DNA from: Chara braunii
Taxonomy: Eukaryota > Streptophyta > Charophyceae > Charales > Characeae
Assembly: GCA_003427395.1 (NCBI GenBank)
Contig: BFEA01000203.1
Span: 1,350,634 to 1,379,770, forward strand
Direction of reading: 5' to 3'
DNA length: 29,137 bases
The notes beneath the pieces are model-generated. The model searched no databases. It was given only the letters and a program-made list of their open reading frames with translations, and was not told the origin of the DNA. The position numbers and the translations under genes are program-made. Below are positions 17,055-26,256 of the stretch, in pieces (the first letter of the stretch is position 1; each line of letters begins with the position of its first letter).

Positions 17055-17485
17055 CAGAGGCTGGCTCGGACCCCACTGGCTGGTGGTCGCTGGCCGCCAG
17101 TGGTTGGAAGAAATGTTTTGAGACCCCGCTGCTGGCGGCAAATGCAAGCACTTTTGTTTCCACTCTGCCTACCTATGCTTTTTCAGCACACCAACCAATC
17201 CCCGTGCCTCCTTTCCGCACGGGATGGCTGGTAAGCTGGCCAACGTCTAGAGTCCGCCAGCATACCAGCCATCCCGTGCGGAAAGGAGGCACGGGGATTG
17301 GTTGGTGTGCTGAAAAAGCGGAGGCAAACTAGCCCGAAAAGGCAAGTCTTCCTTATTGGGTAACAGAAACCTCGGGAAGTGCCGAAAATTGCTGTGGCAG
17401 TGGAGTCCCCGTTTCGCGAGCCCATTCCCATCGGCTACGATTTGTGGCCGCCAGCTACCGCCAGCCAGTGGGGTCCCAGCCTAAG
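17055..17485. mobile_element. Foldback element with long inverted arms
   Basis: The inner arms, about 17179-17241 and 17256-17318, are about 63 bp with one visible mismatch and a loop of about 14 bases; each includes CAGCACACCAACCAATCC and CACGGGATGGCTGG or their complements. Outward, similarity fades but returns at the ends: GGACCCCACTGGCTGG near 17070 on the + strand and near 17480 on the - strand, next to GCTGGC.GCCA. Arms of some 190-230 bp around a tiny loop with no transposase fit a foldback-type element. No clear target duplication was found. Confidence 0.72.
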
Positions 17486-18512
17486 CCTTGCCCTACTGTT
17501 TTTTCTTTCTTTTCTTCCCGCCCCCCCCTCCCCCCGAAAAAAAAGAAAAACAGCTCCTTATGGCCCCGGCTCCATATCCATTCTGGGATTATCTGTCGGT
17601 TCCCTTCTTTAATTAAAAAAACAAAAAAAAAACAAAAAATAGAAACAGGTTCCATTCATTATCAACGTAAAGAAAGAGGTGCCAGCCGGCCGGCCTCCCC
17701 ACATAATGATGGCTGTGCTGGCAACACAGCCGAAACATGTAAGGAGGCTTTGCCTGTTTACTTCCACTTCAATGCTGACATTTTAAGGAAGAACCATTCC
17801 TTTTTGCACTATTCATGTTTACCATCGTTTCTCACATCTCATCTTTCACCTCGCTTCTCTCCCTTCTTCCTCCTTTCTCATTCTGTGCGCGTCCCTGGTC
17901 ATGGTCACTTACACCTGTTTGTCGCCTGTTTTCGAGCTTTGAGTCCGCGTCACAGCCTGCACAGGTTGTTTTCGACCCACATAAAGACCTCGTATGGGAG
18001 CATTACCCTGTGTCATGCTTTTCACAGTCCCCTCTGGCACCCCCCTGAAAAAAACAACGTTTCCCGAGAGTATATCTAAAACCTTGTCCTTTTTAACTTA
18101 CTCCCTAAACCCTCCATCAACTCGTCCTCACTTTTTGCTACACATGCCATTCCAGAACAAATTTTTGACTAAGTTTGGTTCGCAAGAACCAGACCGAAAA
18201 AAAAAAAAAAAACAATTCTTGAAGTTTCTGTCCCCTTCTCACTTTCTAGCCCACGGTTCGACGCCCTCTACCTGCCTGTATCAGCCCATTTTGTCGTCTT
18301 TCATCTGTCGGTTTCCTATTCCCCCCCCGGCAACAGGCGGCAAGTAAAAAAATATACACATGGGCATCCGCCGGTCTTGACGCTTCGCCTCGTTTCGGCC
18401 AGGTGAACCTGATAGCGATGATTGCTCCCTAACTTCCTGTGGAAGGATTGACTGACAGTGTGGTGTGGCCCACTCACGCGTAAGGTCAGACGCCACCCTG
18501 GATTCAGGCAAA
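17486..18512. other. Intron 3, nothing recognised
   Basis: Pyrimidine-rich, with several homopolymer A or T runs (17536-17549, 17614-17638, 18198-18213). The 211-residue + frame at 17444-18079 is Ser/Pro/Phe/Leu-rich and has no motif, so it is not called. Confidence 0.45.
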
Positions 18513-18846
18513 TCACACACGAAAGAAACGTATCTGAAAACAGTAGACCGTCGTCCCTCTCCGACTACTGATGTATCCTGTCAGATTTGTTGGTACGGCG
18601 TAGGACGGTTGAGACTGATTGGCATTGGATAATCCTGCAGCTGCTTTAGTTGCGTATGCAGACCCCATAGTGGTCTTGACGGTGTTGCTGATATGTCCAT
18701 TGTTGACGGAGCTGGTGCAACAATCCTCCATATATCTTTCCATAGCTCTACAGTTCCCTGTGTGGGCTCCTCCTCGATTGTTCCTGTTGCTCCTCCCCCG
18801 AGGTTGGTCTGGTGTCATTCCTTGTCTAGGCACTCGTCAACCTCTA
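18513..18846 (-). other. Open frame of unknown origin beside a MITE
   Basis: A 106-residue - strand frame rich in Asn, Arg, Gly and Ser (RGRSNRNNRGGAH, then NCRAMERYMEDC) resembles linker sequence near the zinc knuckle of plant-lineage gag proteins. The Cys/His spacing does not fit CX2CX4HX4C, so it is reported only as a possible gag relic. It ends just left of the TTAA element at 18847. Confidence 0.2.
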
Positions 18847-18971
18847 TTAAACCACCAGTACCTACCGCGTTTTCAGGTCGTTAACAAGGTGGATGAATCT
18901 GCACCACGCGCGGGTCTGTATTCACTCGAGTCAGAGGGGGGCTAAGAATGCGGTACGTACTGGTGGTTTAA
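18847..18971. mobile_element. TTAA-flanked MITE, copy 3 (117 bp)
   Basis: This is the best copy of the family. The left end is TTAA-ACCACCAGTACCTACCG and the right end, inverted, is TTAA-ACCACCAGTACGTACCG, identical over about 17 positions except one. TTAA flanks both sides. Inside there is no coding frame. Confidence 0.8.
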
Positions 18972-20379
18972 TGGTCCCAATTTGAAATAATGTTCCTTTT
19001 CCTGCGTAGCGCTGCCCTGTAACTTAGCTAAATAGAGGGTGTGAGACTGGGTAGAGGTGGGATTGATACACAGCACAACATCAGATGACAATTGCTGGAA
19101 CTGGTAGAAATACCTGGAATTAGGATAGGGTTCGGTGTTGTAGTTCTGAGTAGAGAACATTTTGATTAGCCTTCCTGATCACTCTTCCTTATTATTGGCT
19201 AGTATTTAGAGTGTGACTGGTCAGATCATGATTCTGATTAGCAGAAAATCATCAGTTTTAGCATCATTATCATTATCCTCATCATCATATGTTGGTTACT
19301 CCGGGTAGACTGGGAGGACCCCGGCCTCAATGTTCTCAAATATCAATACAAGCCTTGGGCACTGGGCCCCTTTAAAAAAAAAAAGAAAAAAGAAAAAAAA
19401 GGTCCTTGAATATGTAGGGGGTTGTGCCCGTAGTGTCTGCGGCCGCCCCTCCCATGAGCCATTCTTCTCCAGAACTTATTTGCAGCCCTTCTTCCTTCGT
19501 CAGGGATCCAATTCCTTGTCCATTGTCAGGAGACACTTACACCACGCTGCCCTAATTTCCACCTCTATCATTTCTCTAGCTTTGATCCATGATCCAGGTA
19601 AGCTGACTGCTCGTTGCCCTAGCGTCTTGCTGCATCTTGCTCTCCGGATGATAACCCAGAGGCCAACTCCTCTCTGCAAGTCGATCCAGACATCTACAGT
19701 CGCTAGTCCATCGGTTTCATACCGGACCTGCAGGACAGTACGTACCGGAAGTTTCTACTAGAGCCCACGGATGGGTCGATGTACAGGGTAGGAATTGGCA
19801 CGTGGTGCTGGGAGCGGATGCTGAGACGCGTGAACCCTTCTAGAACTCAAGCAACAGAGTTATGTCCCGTCTCCAACTGGTTGGTCACGCAACCTGAATG
19901 GGTCTTCAACCGACTGACGTGAGCCCTATGCCCGGTGCAACCTCTGATCCGCATCCCCTGCTTCAGGCCAGTGTCTCTCTACCGGGCCAAGCTCCTGCAA
20001 GCTACGGGTTTACTGGGCGGTGAAACGCCGCAGCAACTTGTCTGCCGTCGTTCTAGCCGGAGAGTATCATGAATGGGTCTTGAACCCAGCACCTATACAC
20101 TGCCATTCAGATATGCGACCACGTGAGATAGCCAACAGGAGGACGCATTCATTCAGACTTCCAAATTAAGTTAATGGAACAAAACTTTTTAAGTCAGATT
20201 AAATTTCTGTGTGAGCCTAAGGATAGGGCTGCGATTAGAAAAGACATTTCAGAAAAATGCCTTGGCACCCCAGAAAAAAAAAAGGGTCTCATAATTGCAA
20301 AAGTCAAGGGAGATGTGGCGCCTGGTTTTCAGAGACTGGTCCTTCATAGGCCCTTCCTTTCCAAAAAGACCTGCTTCTA
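18972..20379. other. Intron 3, middle part
   Basis: No gene recognised. An A/G run lies at 19374-19400 and an ATCATCATT-type run near 19263-19290. The frame at 19330-19761 has no known motif. Confidence 0.45.
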
Positions 20380-20551
20380 AGGGCCTTGCCGCATGGCACA
20401 CACGAAACAAAAACAAAAAGGAGTGCATCTCCCCACAGAAGGTGGCAAAGTACATTCCTCACTATTTATATGGATTCAATGAATCGCCCCATATTCTGTG
20501 GGAAGATGCACTCGTTCCATTTTTTGTTTCGCCTGCCGTGCAGCGAGGCCC
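20380..20551. repeat. Inverted repeat with about 67-bp arms
   Basis: The left arm runs from AGGGCCTTGCCGCATGGCA through CGAAACAAAAACAAAAAGGA to GTGCATCTCCCCACAGAA. The right arm (about 20485-20551), inverted, has AGGGCCTCGCTGCACGGCAG, GCGAAACAAAAAATGGAACG and AGTGCATCTTCCCACAGAA. The arms are about 80% similar with a loop of about 36 bases. A related phrase, AGGGCCTCGCCACGCAG followed by AACAAAACG, lies near 21479, so the sequence is repeated elsewhere. Confidence 0.75.
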
Positions 20552-20913
20552 TAATTCCCGGATACCTTCCCTCCTTTGGAAAGCTCTTTAGCAGAGCGAT
20601 CTTTGCATAGTCTGGAATGAAGTAATTGACATCCCTTCTATGCTCAGGCATTAGGTTGACAGTATTTGATAGGTATCCTCTTTTTTATTATTATTATTAC
20701 CATTTCTTGATTTATGTGTGTCATCCTTGCGCGGGGCCCATTCTTATCTTCTGTATATCGTTCCAATTTTAACGGATGTCCCGAAGAACAGGTTGATAGG
20801 TCTCTATTATTTGTTGGTGCAGAATTCTGTTGAAAAAAGAGGCTATATGAAAACCAAGCCAAGTTTGATTCTCAGGGAAGTACTTATGCTTGATTCTTTG
20901 TCAACCCCAGGTA

Positions 20914-21018
20914 CAGTCTTCCCCCGAATACAACGTACGGTCATTATAGCTGAATTTGGTGTATCTTTTGGTCTAAATTCAGCTATAATGACCGTACGTT
21001 GTATTCGGGGGAAGACTG
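20914..21018. mobile_element. 105-bp palindromic MITE, TA target, copy 1
   Basis: Two perfectly complementary 44-bp arms (20914-20957 and 20975-21018) surround a 17-base loop. The end reads CAGTCTTCCCCCGAATACAA. TA occurs on both outer sides (20912-20913 and 21019-21020). TA target duplication and terminal CAGT fit the Tc1/mariner-pogo group. Perfect arms suggest recent movement or arm homogenisation. It is the same length as the related copy at 26150-26254. Confidence 0.88.
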
Positions 21019-21243
21019 TAGGGTGTCTACGAAAGACCCATGCACGAAGTTGTTGAACTATCCGGAAATCCATACGGTGAAAGATTGCAGACTGCCACTC
21101 GTGTGCAGAGGGTTGATAGTCAAGTCCAATTCTGCTGAAGAGGCGATACGTCTGGGGATTGCTGTCCTATCTGTTGTCCACGTGGAGGATCGTGGCAGTT
21201 AATCCCCTGGCCGATGTTCGAGGGCCATCAATGTTGTCCGACC

Positions 21244-21311
21244 GATGCTGAAGTCCATTTCCCTGCATGTGTTGCTAGATGCTGAAGTCCATTTCCCAGC
21301 ATGTGTTGCTA
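21244..21311 (+). repeat. 34-bp direct duplication
   Basis: GATGCTGAAGTCCATTTCCC followed by (T/A)GCATGTGTTGCTA occurs twice with exact 34-bp spacing and a single T/A difference. Confidence 0.95.
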
Positions 21312-22139
21312 GATCAGAGCTGTAGAAAGAAAAAGAGACGGAAGGGGCGAAAAAAACAAAAACAAGGGACAGTGGTAGTTTTAACTATAACCTCAGGCAG
21401 TTTAATCTCATACAACATCACATTCCATCCCGGCCTTAAAATGCTCCGTGTTTGCCTTATGAGTTATATCGCATCGTTAGGGCCTCGCCACGCAGTACGC
21501 AGTACTACGCACAACAAAACGAAAATGCCAGTTCGTTTCGTTCCGTCATCGCCACACAGCCTCAGAATTCTCTGTCGTGAAAAAAAGAATCTCGAGATGG
21601 TCGACCATTGCCTTCTTGCAAAGTCGTGCGGAAAAAAAAAAAATGCAGGCTTGTGTGTGTTTTATCAAAGAGTTCTTGACGCTGCCCTGCGGGCATCTAT
21701 GGAAATTCACCACTCGCAGGAAACACAGTTCCAAAGGGTCCAGACAGCAGATGCCATCCGCAGAAGGGTTGAGCTTCCTTGATGGTGTTGTAAATCAAGG
21801 ATTGCTGGGGGGGGGGGGGTGATGGCGACATGATAGTAAAACTCACGTCTTCTTCTTCTTTTATATATCCATGTTGTGTATTTCACTGATGGCGTCCGTG
21901 CTTGCTCCAAACACAGCTCCTGAACTCATGAGCACTAGCGAAAGAGCTCATTCATTTCATTTCGTTGGATTTTGTTTCGGGCCACATGACATGCATGCAT
22001 GCAACAAGGACCCGTCGGCCACACAGCCACCAGTGCACCATCACACATGGAGCAGAGCATACGCTGAAATCCAAGGAAAGGGAGTCCAAACAAGTCCAGA
22101 GCAAAAGCATTGTGATGCAAAAAAAAGAGGACGGTACGC
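21312..22139. other. Intron 3, nothing recognised
   Basis: A-rich runs at about 21325-21365 and 21632-21645, and a G-run at 21806-21820. Open frames here lack motifs. Part of 21478-21540 resembles the arm of the inverted repeat at 20380. Confidence 0.45.
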
Positions 22140-22320
22140 AGACCAGGTGGCTGAGTGGTATAATACCATGAACTGCTGAAAAACAGACCTGATTTGGAAT
22201 CGAGATGGGATCAGATGAACGGGAAAAAAAGAAGAAAAACGAAATAAATCTGAATTACCTTGGGGCCGGCCAGTTCGTCGATGATAATGCAAGGTCATTG
22301 CCCGTCTGCGGCAAAAAAAG
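22140..22320 (+). mobile_element. tRNA-derived SINE, second + copy
   Basis: The head GGTGGCTGAGTGGTATAATA resembles an A box. ACAGACCTGA, AGATGA, TCTGAATTACCTTGGGGCCG and GCCAGTTC, then AAGGTCATTGCCC match the copy at 6005-6175 in order and spacing. The B-box position (GATTTGGAATCGAGATGG) is decayed. A-rich runs follow the tail. Confidence 0.65.
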
Positions 22321-22381
22321 GAAAGAATAAACAATGAGATTACGATTTCTATCATTTCTTTTGTTTTTTCAACTTTTTTTG

Positions 22382-22541
22382 TTCAACCACCAGTACTTGG
22401 CCCTGCTATTGGCCGTTGGAAAAAAATAGACTAGAAACGTTTCTAGTCAGATGAATTTGGGCGCTCCTATAGTGGCCCGTGCGTTTCCTAAAATCGTGGC
22501 ATATTAACGGGCAGGACTTTAGGAAGTACTGGTGGTTTTAA
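22382..22541. mobile_element. TTAA-family MITE, copy 4, with central palindrome
   Basis: The left end is ACCACCAGTACTTGGCCCTGC. The right end, inverted, is ACCACCAGTACTTCCTAAAGT. The flanks are TTCA and TTTTAA rather than two clean TTAA sites, so one has mutated. Inside lies a perfect 20-base palindrome, GACTAGAAACGTTTCTAGTC (22429-22448). Confidence 0.65.
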
Positions 22542-22984
22542 GGAAAGAAAATGTGAGTTATGAACTTACTGAAGTTATTTTAAGTTATTGATAGTTTTTA
22601 ACTTATTATCCAATAGAGCCGGGGATGAAAGTTTATTTTGAGCAAGTTCATTTTTATTTTTTTATTTTTTTTACCCTTTTTTTTCTTTCAATTTTGAATC
22701 TTTAATATTCTTTACGAGTCTACAAGTTTTGTTGTACCTTCTTCTTTTTTTTTTTATGGTGCGCCGTTGCCAGTGTGCCACCGTACCAATTTTGGCACAT
22801 ACCACACAGCATGCACTGCAGCACTGCAGGGATGATATATTATGGTATTAGACTATTAGTGTCATATTACGGTATTACTGCTCAATTTTTTCGTGAATAT
22901 TCATCATGTTTCCCATCGTGTTCGGAGAGTATGGAAGTTTCAGATAAGTCTTCTTTGTTTGTTGTGATTGTGATCTGACTACAG
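22542..22984. other. Intron 3, right end
   Basis: AT-rich with T-runs (22647-22690, 22741-22757). No gene. It closes with a branch-like and pyrimidine-containing stretch before the acceptor at 22984. Confidence 0.5.
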
Positions 22985-23095
22985 GTTGATAAGAAGAAGA
23001 TCAAAGGAGCCTATTCCTGGCCAAAGTCCAACTGTAGGAGATCCTGCTGAAGCTCATACACAGTCTCCAGAAGAGATTGCGTACTATGACAGAAG
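22985..23095 (+). CDS. EF-hand protein, exon D
   Basis: An acceptor ending CTGACTACAG precedes 22985 and a GTACTT donor follows 23095. The exon is 111 bases. The frame set by 15825-15880 is open: a junction Arg, LIRRRSKEPIPGQSPTVGDP, then AEAHTQSPEEIAYYDR and two bases of the next codon. A different frame would hit TGA and TAA in the first codons, so phase agreement is informative. The start is strongly basic (RLIRRRSK), like a nuclear-targeting or membrane-facing patch, then becomes Pro/Ser/Glu-rich and probably disordered. Intron 3 is 7,104 bases. Three possible continuations fit the outgoing phase; 25667-25919 is preferred. Confidence 0.65.
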
Positions 23096-25666
23096 GTACT
23101 TAGCATCATGTTCAGATTCATGCACAGGGAGGTTAAATTACACCCACATATTTTGATTTTGTTAACCAAACATCAGCCCGGGAGCCAACTATTGGAGGGG
23201 ATGCTAGCATCCCCCAAGAGTGGGTTCCACCCAGTTATGGTGGCTCCAATCTTCTTGGTGGGGGGGAGCTGCACCTGCTGGAAACCGGGTCGAGTTTCCC
23301 TTGCACATGAAGAGAGTGTTGACTGAGTATAAGGGGGGGTCAGCATTGAATGCCCTCAACGGAGGGGATTGACTGCCCCGTTATACAAATGCAGAAGGTG
23401 AGCATATCCAGTATTATTCACCACCCAGTACGAGGCAGAGTGTGCAGGCGGGTAACCATGCTAGGCTTATGGCTGCGGCATCCCGACTTGGCTGAATCGA
23501 GGAGGTCAAGGATGTAAGAGAGAGAGAGAGAGAGAGAGAGAGGGATAGGAGGGGTGGGCGAGGAGGGGAGCGTGCGACAGAGAGGAGGGGTGGGGCGAGG
23601 AGGAGGGGAGAGGGAAAGTCATTGACAGGTCATGGGATAAAAGTGAGGGGCGAAAAGGAGGACAAGGAAGAGGAAGGGGGTGGGCGGAGGGCTACTGTAG
23701 TGGAAGAGGGGGGCAGAGGGCAGAGTGGGGCAAGGCTGTGGGTTTTCAGGGATACTAAAGGGGTTGACCGGCACCGAAAAGTGTGCCATGGGGAGCCTCT
23801 GTAGTGCTCCTCTTTGCTTAGCCCCGGTTTCCACTTGAGGTCGTCACGCTCGTCTAATCTCATGTTCTTTCCTCAGGGTCAATCCAAGGAATTTGTGATA
23901 TTCAGGCCGGCCATCCGTTCTTTTTCTGTTGAGGCTAGTTCTGTTCTCATGTGTTTCCAGGCTTTGAGAGTCTTGGTCACAACACACAACAATTGCGACT
24001 ATGATTTCTTCCTTGCCCTGGAAGAAACTTAAGGTGTGCTATTTTCTTTCAAGAGAACACTGTGAGTCTGATGTATTTGAACAGACTTAATGCAAAGAAC
24101 ACGCGAGCTGTGACAGCCAAGCGCACGACTTGTGCGACTCTCTGATCGGGATGGGAGTAGGCCCAGAAAGCGCACGGAAGGGGTTGTGCCAAGGATTTCA
24201 GGGAAGAAGGGGTGGGGTGGAGTCCCCGGACGGAACTGGGATCTTCTGTGTCAGGTTCAGGCGGTCACTGGTGATTGGCCCAATCATTCAATATGGGTAA
24301 AGGGAGGGACAAAATTGCAGGTCAGTCAGGGGTTTCAATGAAAATCAGGCTCTGTAGAGGAGGGAATCGGGAAGTCAAACGTTCCCACTCCAATTGCCAC
24401 CTGGGCGGGCATTGACCAAGCATCGTCGATGCCTTTTTTTTTCTGCAAAAACAAAGGGCTCAGGGGTGTATGCGGAATCTTGCTGGGCTTCCAGGTGGCA
24501 CCTACGGGGTTTGCCGAGGCAGACGCCCTCAATGGAGTGTGTCTGGCTTGGTAATCCGCTGCGCTATGCGCCCTGTCCGCGAACTTGCGGCACCGGTAAT
24601 ATTCGCCCAAGTGACACTTCGAGCACAGTGTTTGAGGACAAAAGGGGGCGATAGCGGCCCAGGGCACCACTGTTGGCTCTTGATACAGGAGGAGGAGGGA
24701 CTAAGGAGTATGGATGGCCGATCCGAGCCGTCGCTTCTCGAATGTCCGATTTGCACACCCGTCACCCCTGCTCCTGGTACGGAAAGCGCGGTGGGCAGGC
24801 GCTGGTTGAAGAGAACGAACGGGATGGGGGCAAATCAAAAGTGGCAAACTCCTGCGAGACGTCAATAGTAAAAAAACAAAGGGGAAGACAAAAGCGATTG
24901 AGGCGTCCTGGGCATCTTGTGCAAACATCCATCAACCCGGTACAACACTCCCAAGTGTTCTATCCTAATCTATCATACAGATGATCAATTTATACATGCA
25001 GAAGAAAATGATGACAAGATCATTTCAAGACATAAGCAAAATCACACAGCGAAGGTATTAGCAGGAGGAAACTGGTACATCAGCGGTACATCCCGCTCCT
25101 CTCGTACTAGGGAAGGGTCCTTTTTAATGCTCTCACCCCACACCCGGTATGGACCAGACTGTCTTTTTTTTTCTTTTCTTTTCTTTTTTCTTTTTTAACA
25201 CATACTCACGAGACTCCCATCCTACCATTTCTCTCGATATATCTCCTGGCGCACTCCCGCTCTGTTTCTATCTTACCTCATGCGAGGAACATCACTCTCT
25301 ACTGGAGCAACCTGACCAGACAGCGGACACGGGCACTGACGCTGAATGAGCTCCCCCATTCAGCCCCAGTTGAGGCACTGGCGTAAAAGCCTCGTTATAC
25401 GGGAACCTCGGGAGCAAGGCGCATTGTTCTCAACTAGTCCCGTGAGCAGTGAGGGCACTCATAGGCAGTGTCTAATGGTCGGCTAAGGTCTAACCCATGA
25501 GCCCCCTACCTCTAAGTACCAACCCAGCATAGCGCGGTTCATATATGGCTACTGTTGGTTGTTGAGTATGCTGGTTGTTATGTGAGCTAATGTGATATCA
25601 TAGTCTGTATGGATGTATGTGGTTGCTTTCTGCTACTAATGAGCCTTGCTTATGTCTGTTCGCCAG
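23096..25666. other. Intron 4 of the EF-hand gene (proposed)
   Basis: It contains a (GA)n run at about 23517-23543 followed by purine-rich sequence to about 23725. The phrase CTGCTGGAAACCGGGTCGAG near 23277 resembles the LINE 3' hairpins at 7567 and 7640. Two other acceptors fit the outgoing codon phase at 23877 and 23906. On the - strand near 24560-24620, CSKCHLGEYYRCRKFADRAH looks like a decayed Cys/His knuckle of a retroelement. A TC/T-rich block lies at 25160-25197. Confidence 0.45.
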
Positions 25667-25919
25667 AGAGAATCGACTTAGTGGTAATGGTGGAGACCTC
25701 GACCCTCACCAACTACCCCCGACCACCTCTGATAGCCCACCACCCCAGAATGGGTCTACTGACATCAAGAGTAGGACACATCTTAATTCGACATTGTTTT
25801 CCCTACAAGGCACCCCTGCCCACCAAAGGACTGCCACGGTATCACCATGCACCCAAACAACCCCTGAACACTCTCCGACCCGAGAGAGTAGCATCCATCC
25901 CTCGTCAACTCTCCCGTAG
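25667..25919 (+). CDS. EF-hand protein, probable terminal exon E
   Basis: The acceptor TCTGTTCGCCAG follows a pyrimidine-rich stretch. One base completes the Arg codon left by 22985-23095, and the frame then stays open for 83 codons to TAG at 25917-25919. It begins ENRLSGNGGDLDPHQLPPTT and remains Pro/Ser/Thr/His-rich with no fold-like pattern, the same composition as the second half of the previous exon. That continuity is why it is preferred over acceptors at 23877 (short RVNPRNL ending) and 23906 (about 42 codons of more hydrophobic sequence). The tail would be disordered and could be regulatory. An internal GTAGGA near 25769 could act as a donor, in which case this is not the last exon. 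Confidence 0.42.
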
Positions 25920-26011
25920 GAAAGGCACACGTCCCCACCCAAATCCGTCCAGAAGATCATCCCTAGCTGATATGACGAACAGTATATATAGACATGATGA
26001 ATGAGCATAGT

Positions 26012-26076
26012 ATGGAGTTGAACTCGGGACCTCCAAGTTACAATATCAGAGCTCTACCCACTGAGCTATTGAGGTC
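26012..26076 (-). other. tRNA-like sequence (probable tRNA-Thr(TGT)-derived)
   Basis: On the - strand, GACCTCAATAGCTCAGTGGG then TAGAGC gives an acceptor-like start and a good D arm (GCTC/GAGC; A box intact). The anticodon-like loop ATTGTAA would place TGT as anticodon, on a weak stem. The B box GGTCCCGAGTTCAACTC is recognisable, but the T stem does not pair and no acceptor 3' half follows. It is therefore more likely a SINE head or tRNA pseudogene than a working tRNA. Confidence 0.45.
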
Positions 26077-26149
26077 ATTAGTCTGTAAGGGCGCTGTTCT
26101 GAACCCAGCTCACGTAGAGAAAATGCTCCGAGCTAACATTCTAGTACTA

Positions 26150-26254
26150 CCGTCTTCACCCGAATAGAACGCCCGGTCATTATAGCCGTATTTGGGGCAA
26201 CTTTCCGTCCTGATGCAGCCATTATGACCGGGTGTTCTATTCGGGTGAAGACGG
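26150..26254. mobile_element. 105-bp palindromic MITE, TA target, copy 2
   Basis: The ends read CCGTCTTCACCCGAATAGAA on both strands, with TA outside each (26148-26149, 26255-26256). Inside, CGGTCATTATAGC.G.ATTTGG matches the copy at 20914-21018, as does the loop start and the total length of 105 bp. The arms have several differences in the inner part, so this copy is older than the first. No coding sequence. Confidence 0.86.
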
Positions 26255-26256
26255 TA

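Noticed and set aside
17444-18079. 211-residue + frame
   Set aside because: Low-complexity Ser/Pro/Phe/Leu composition, no motif, crosses homopolymer runs and the edge of the foldback element.
20843-21073. Similar - strand frames at 20843 and 26133
   Set aside because: The shared TVFPRIQ/TVFTRIE peptides only translate the palindromic MITE ends; they are not a protein family.
24335-24670. Cys/His knuckle on the - strand (CSKCHLGEYYRC...)
   Set aside because: The spacing does not fit CX2CX4HX4C and nothing around it is gag-like enough. It is noted in the intron description but not called as a gene.
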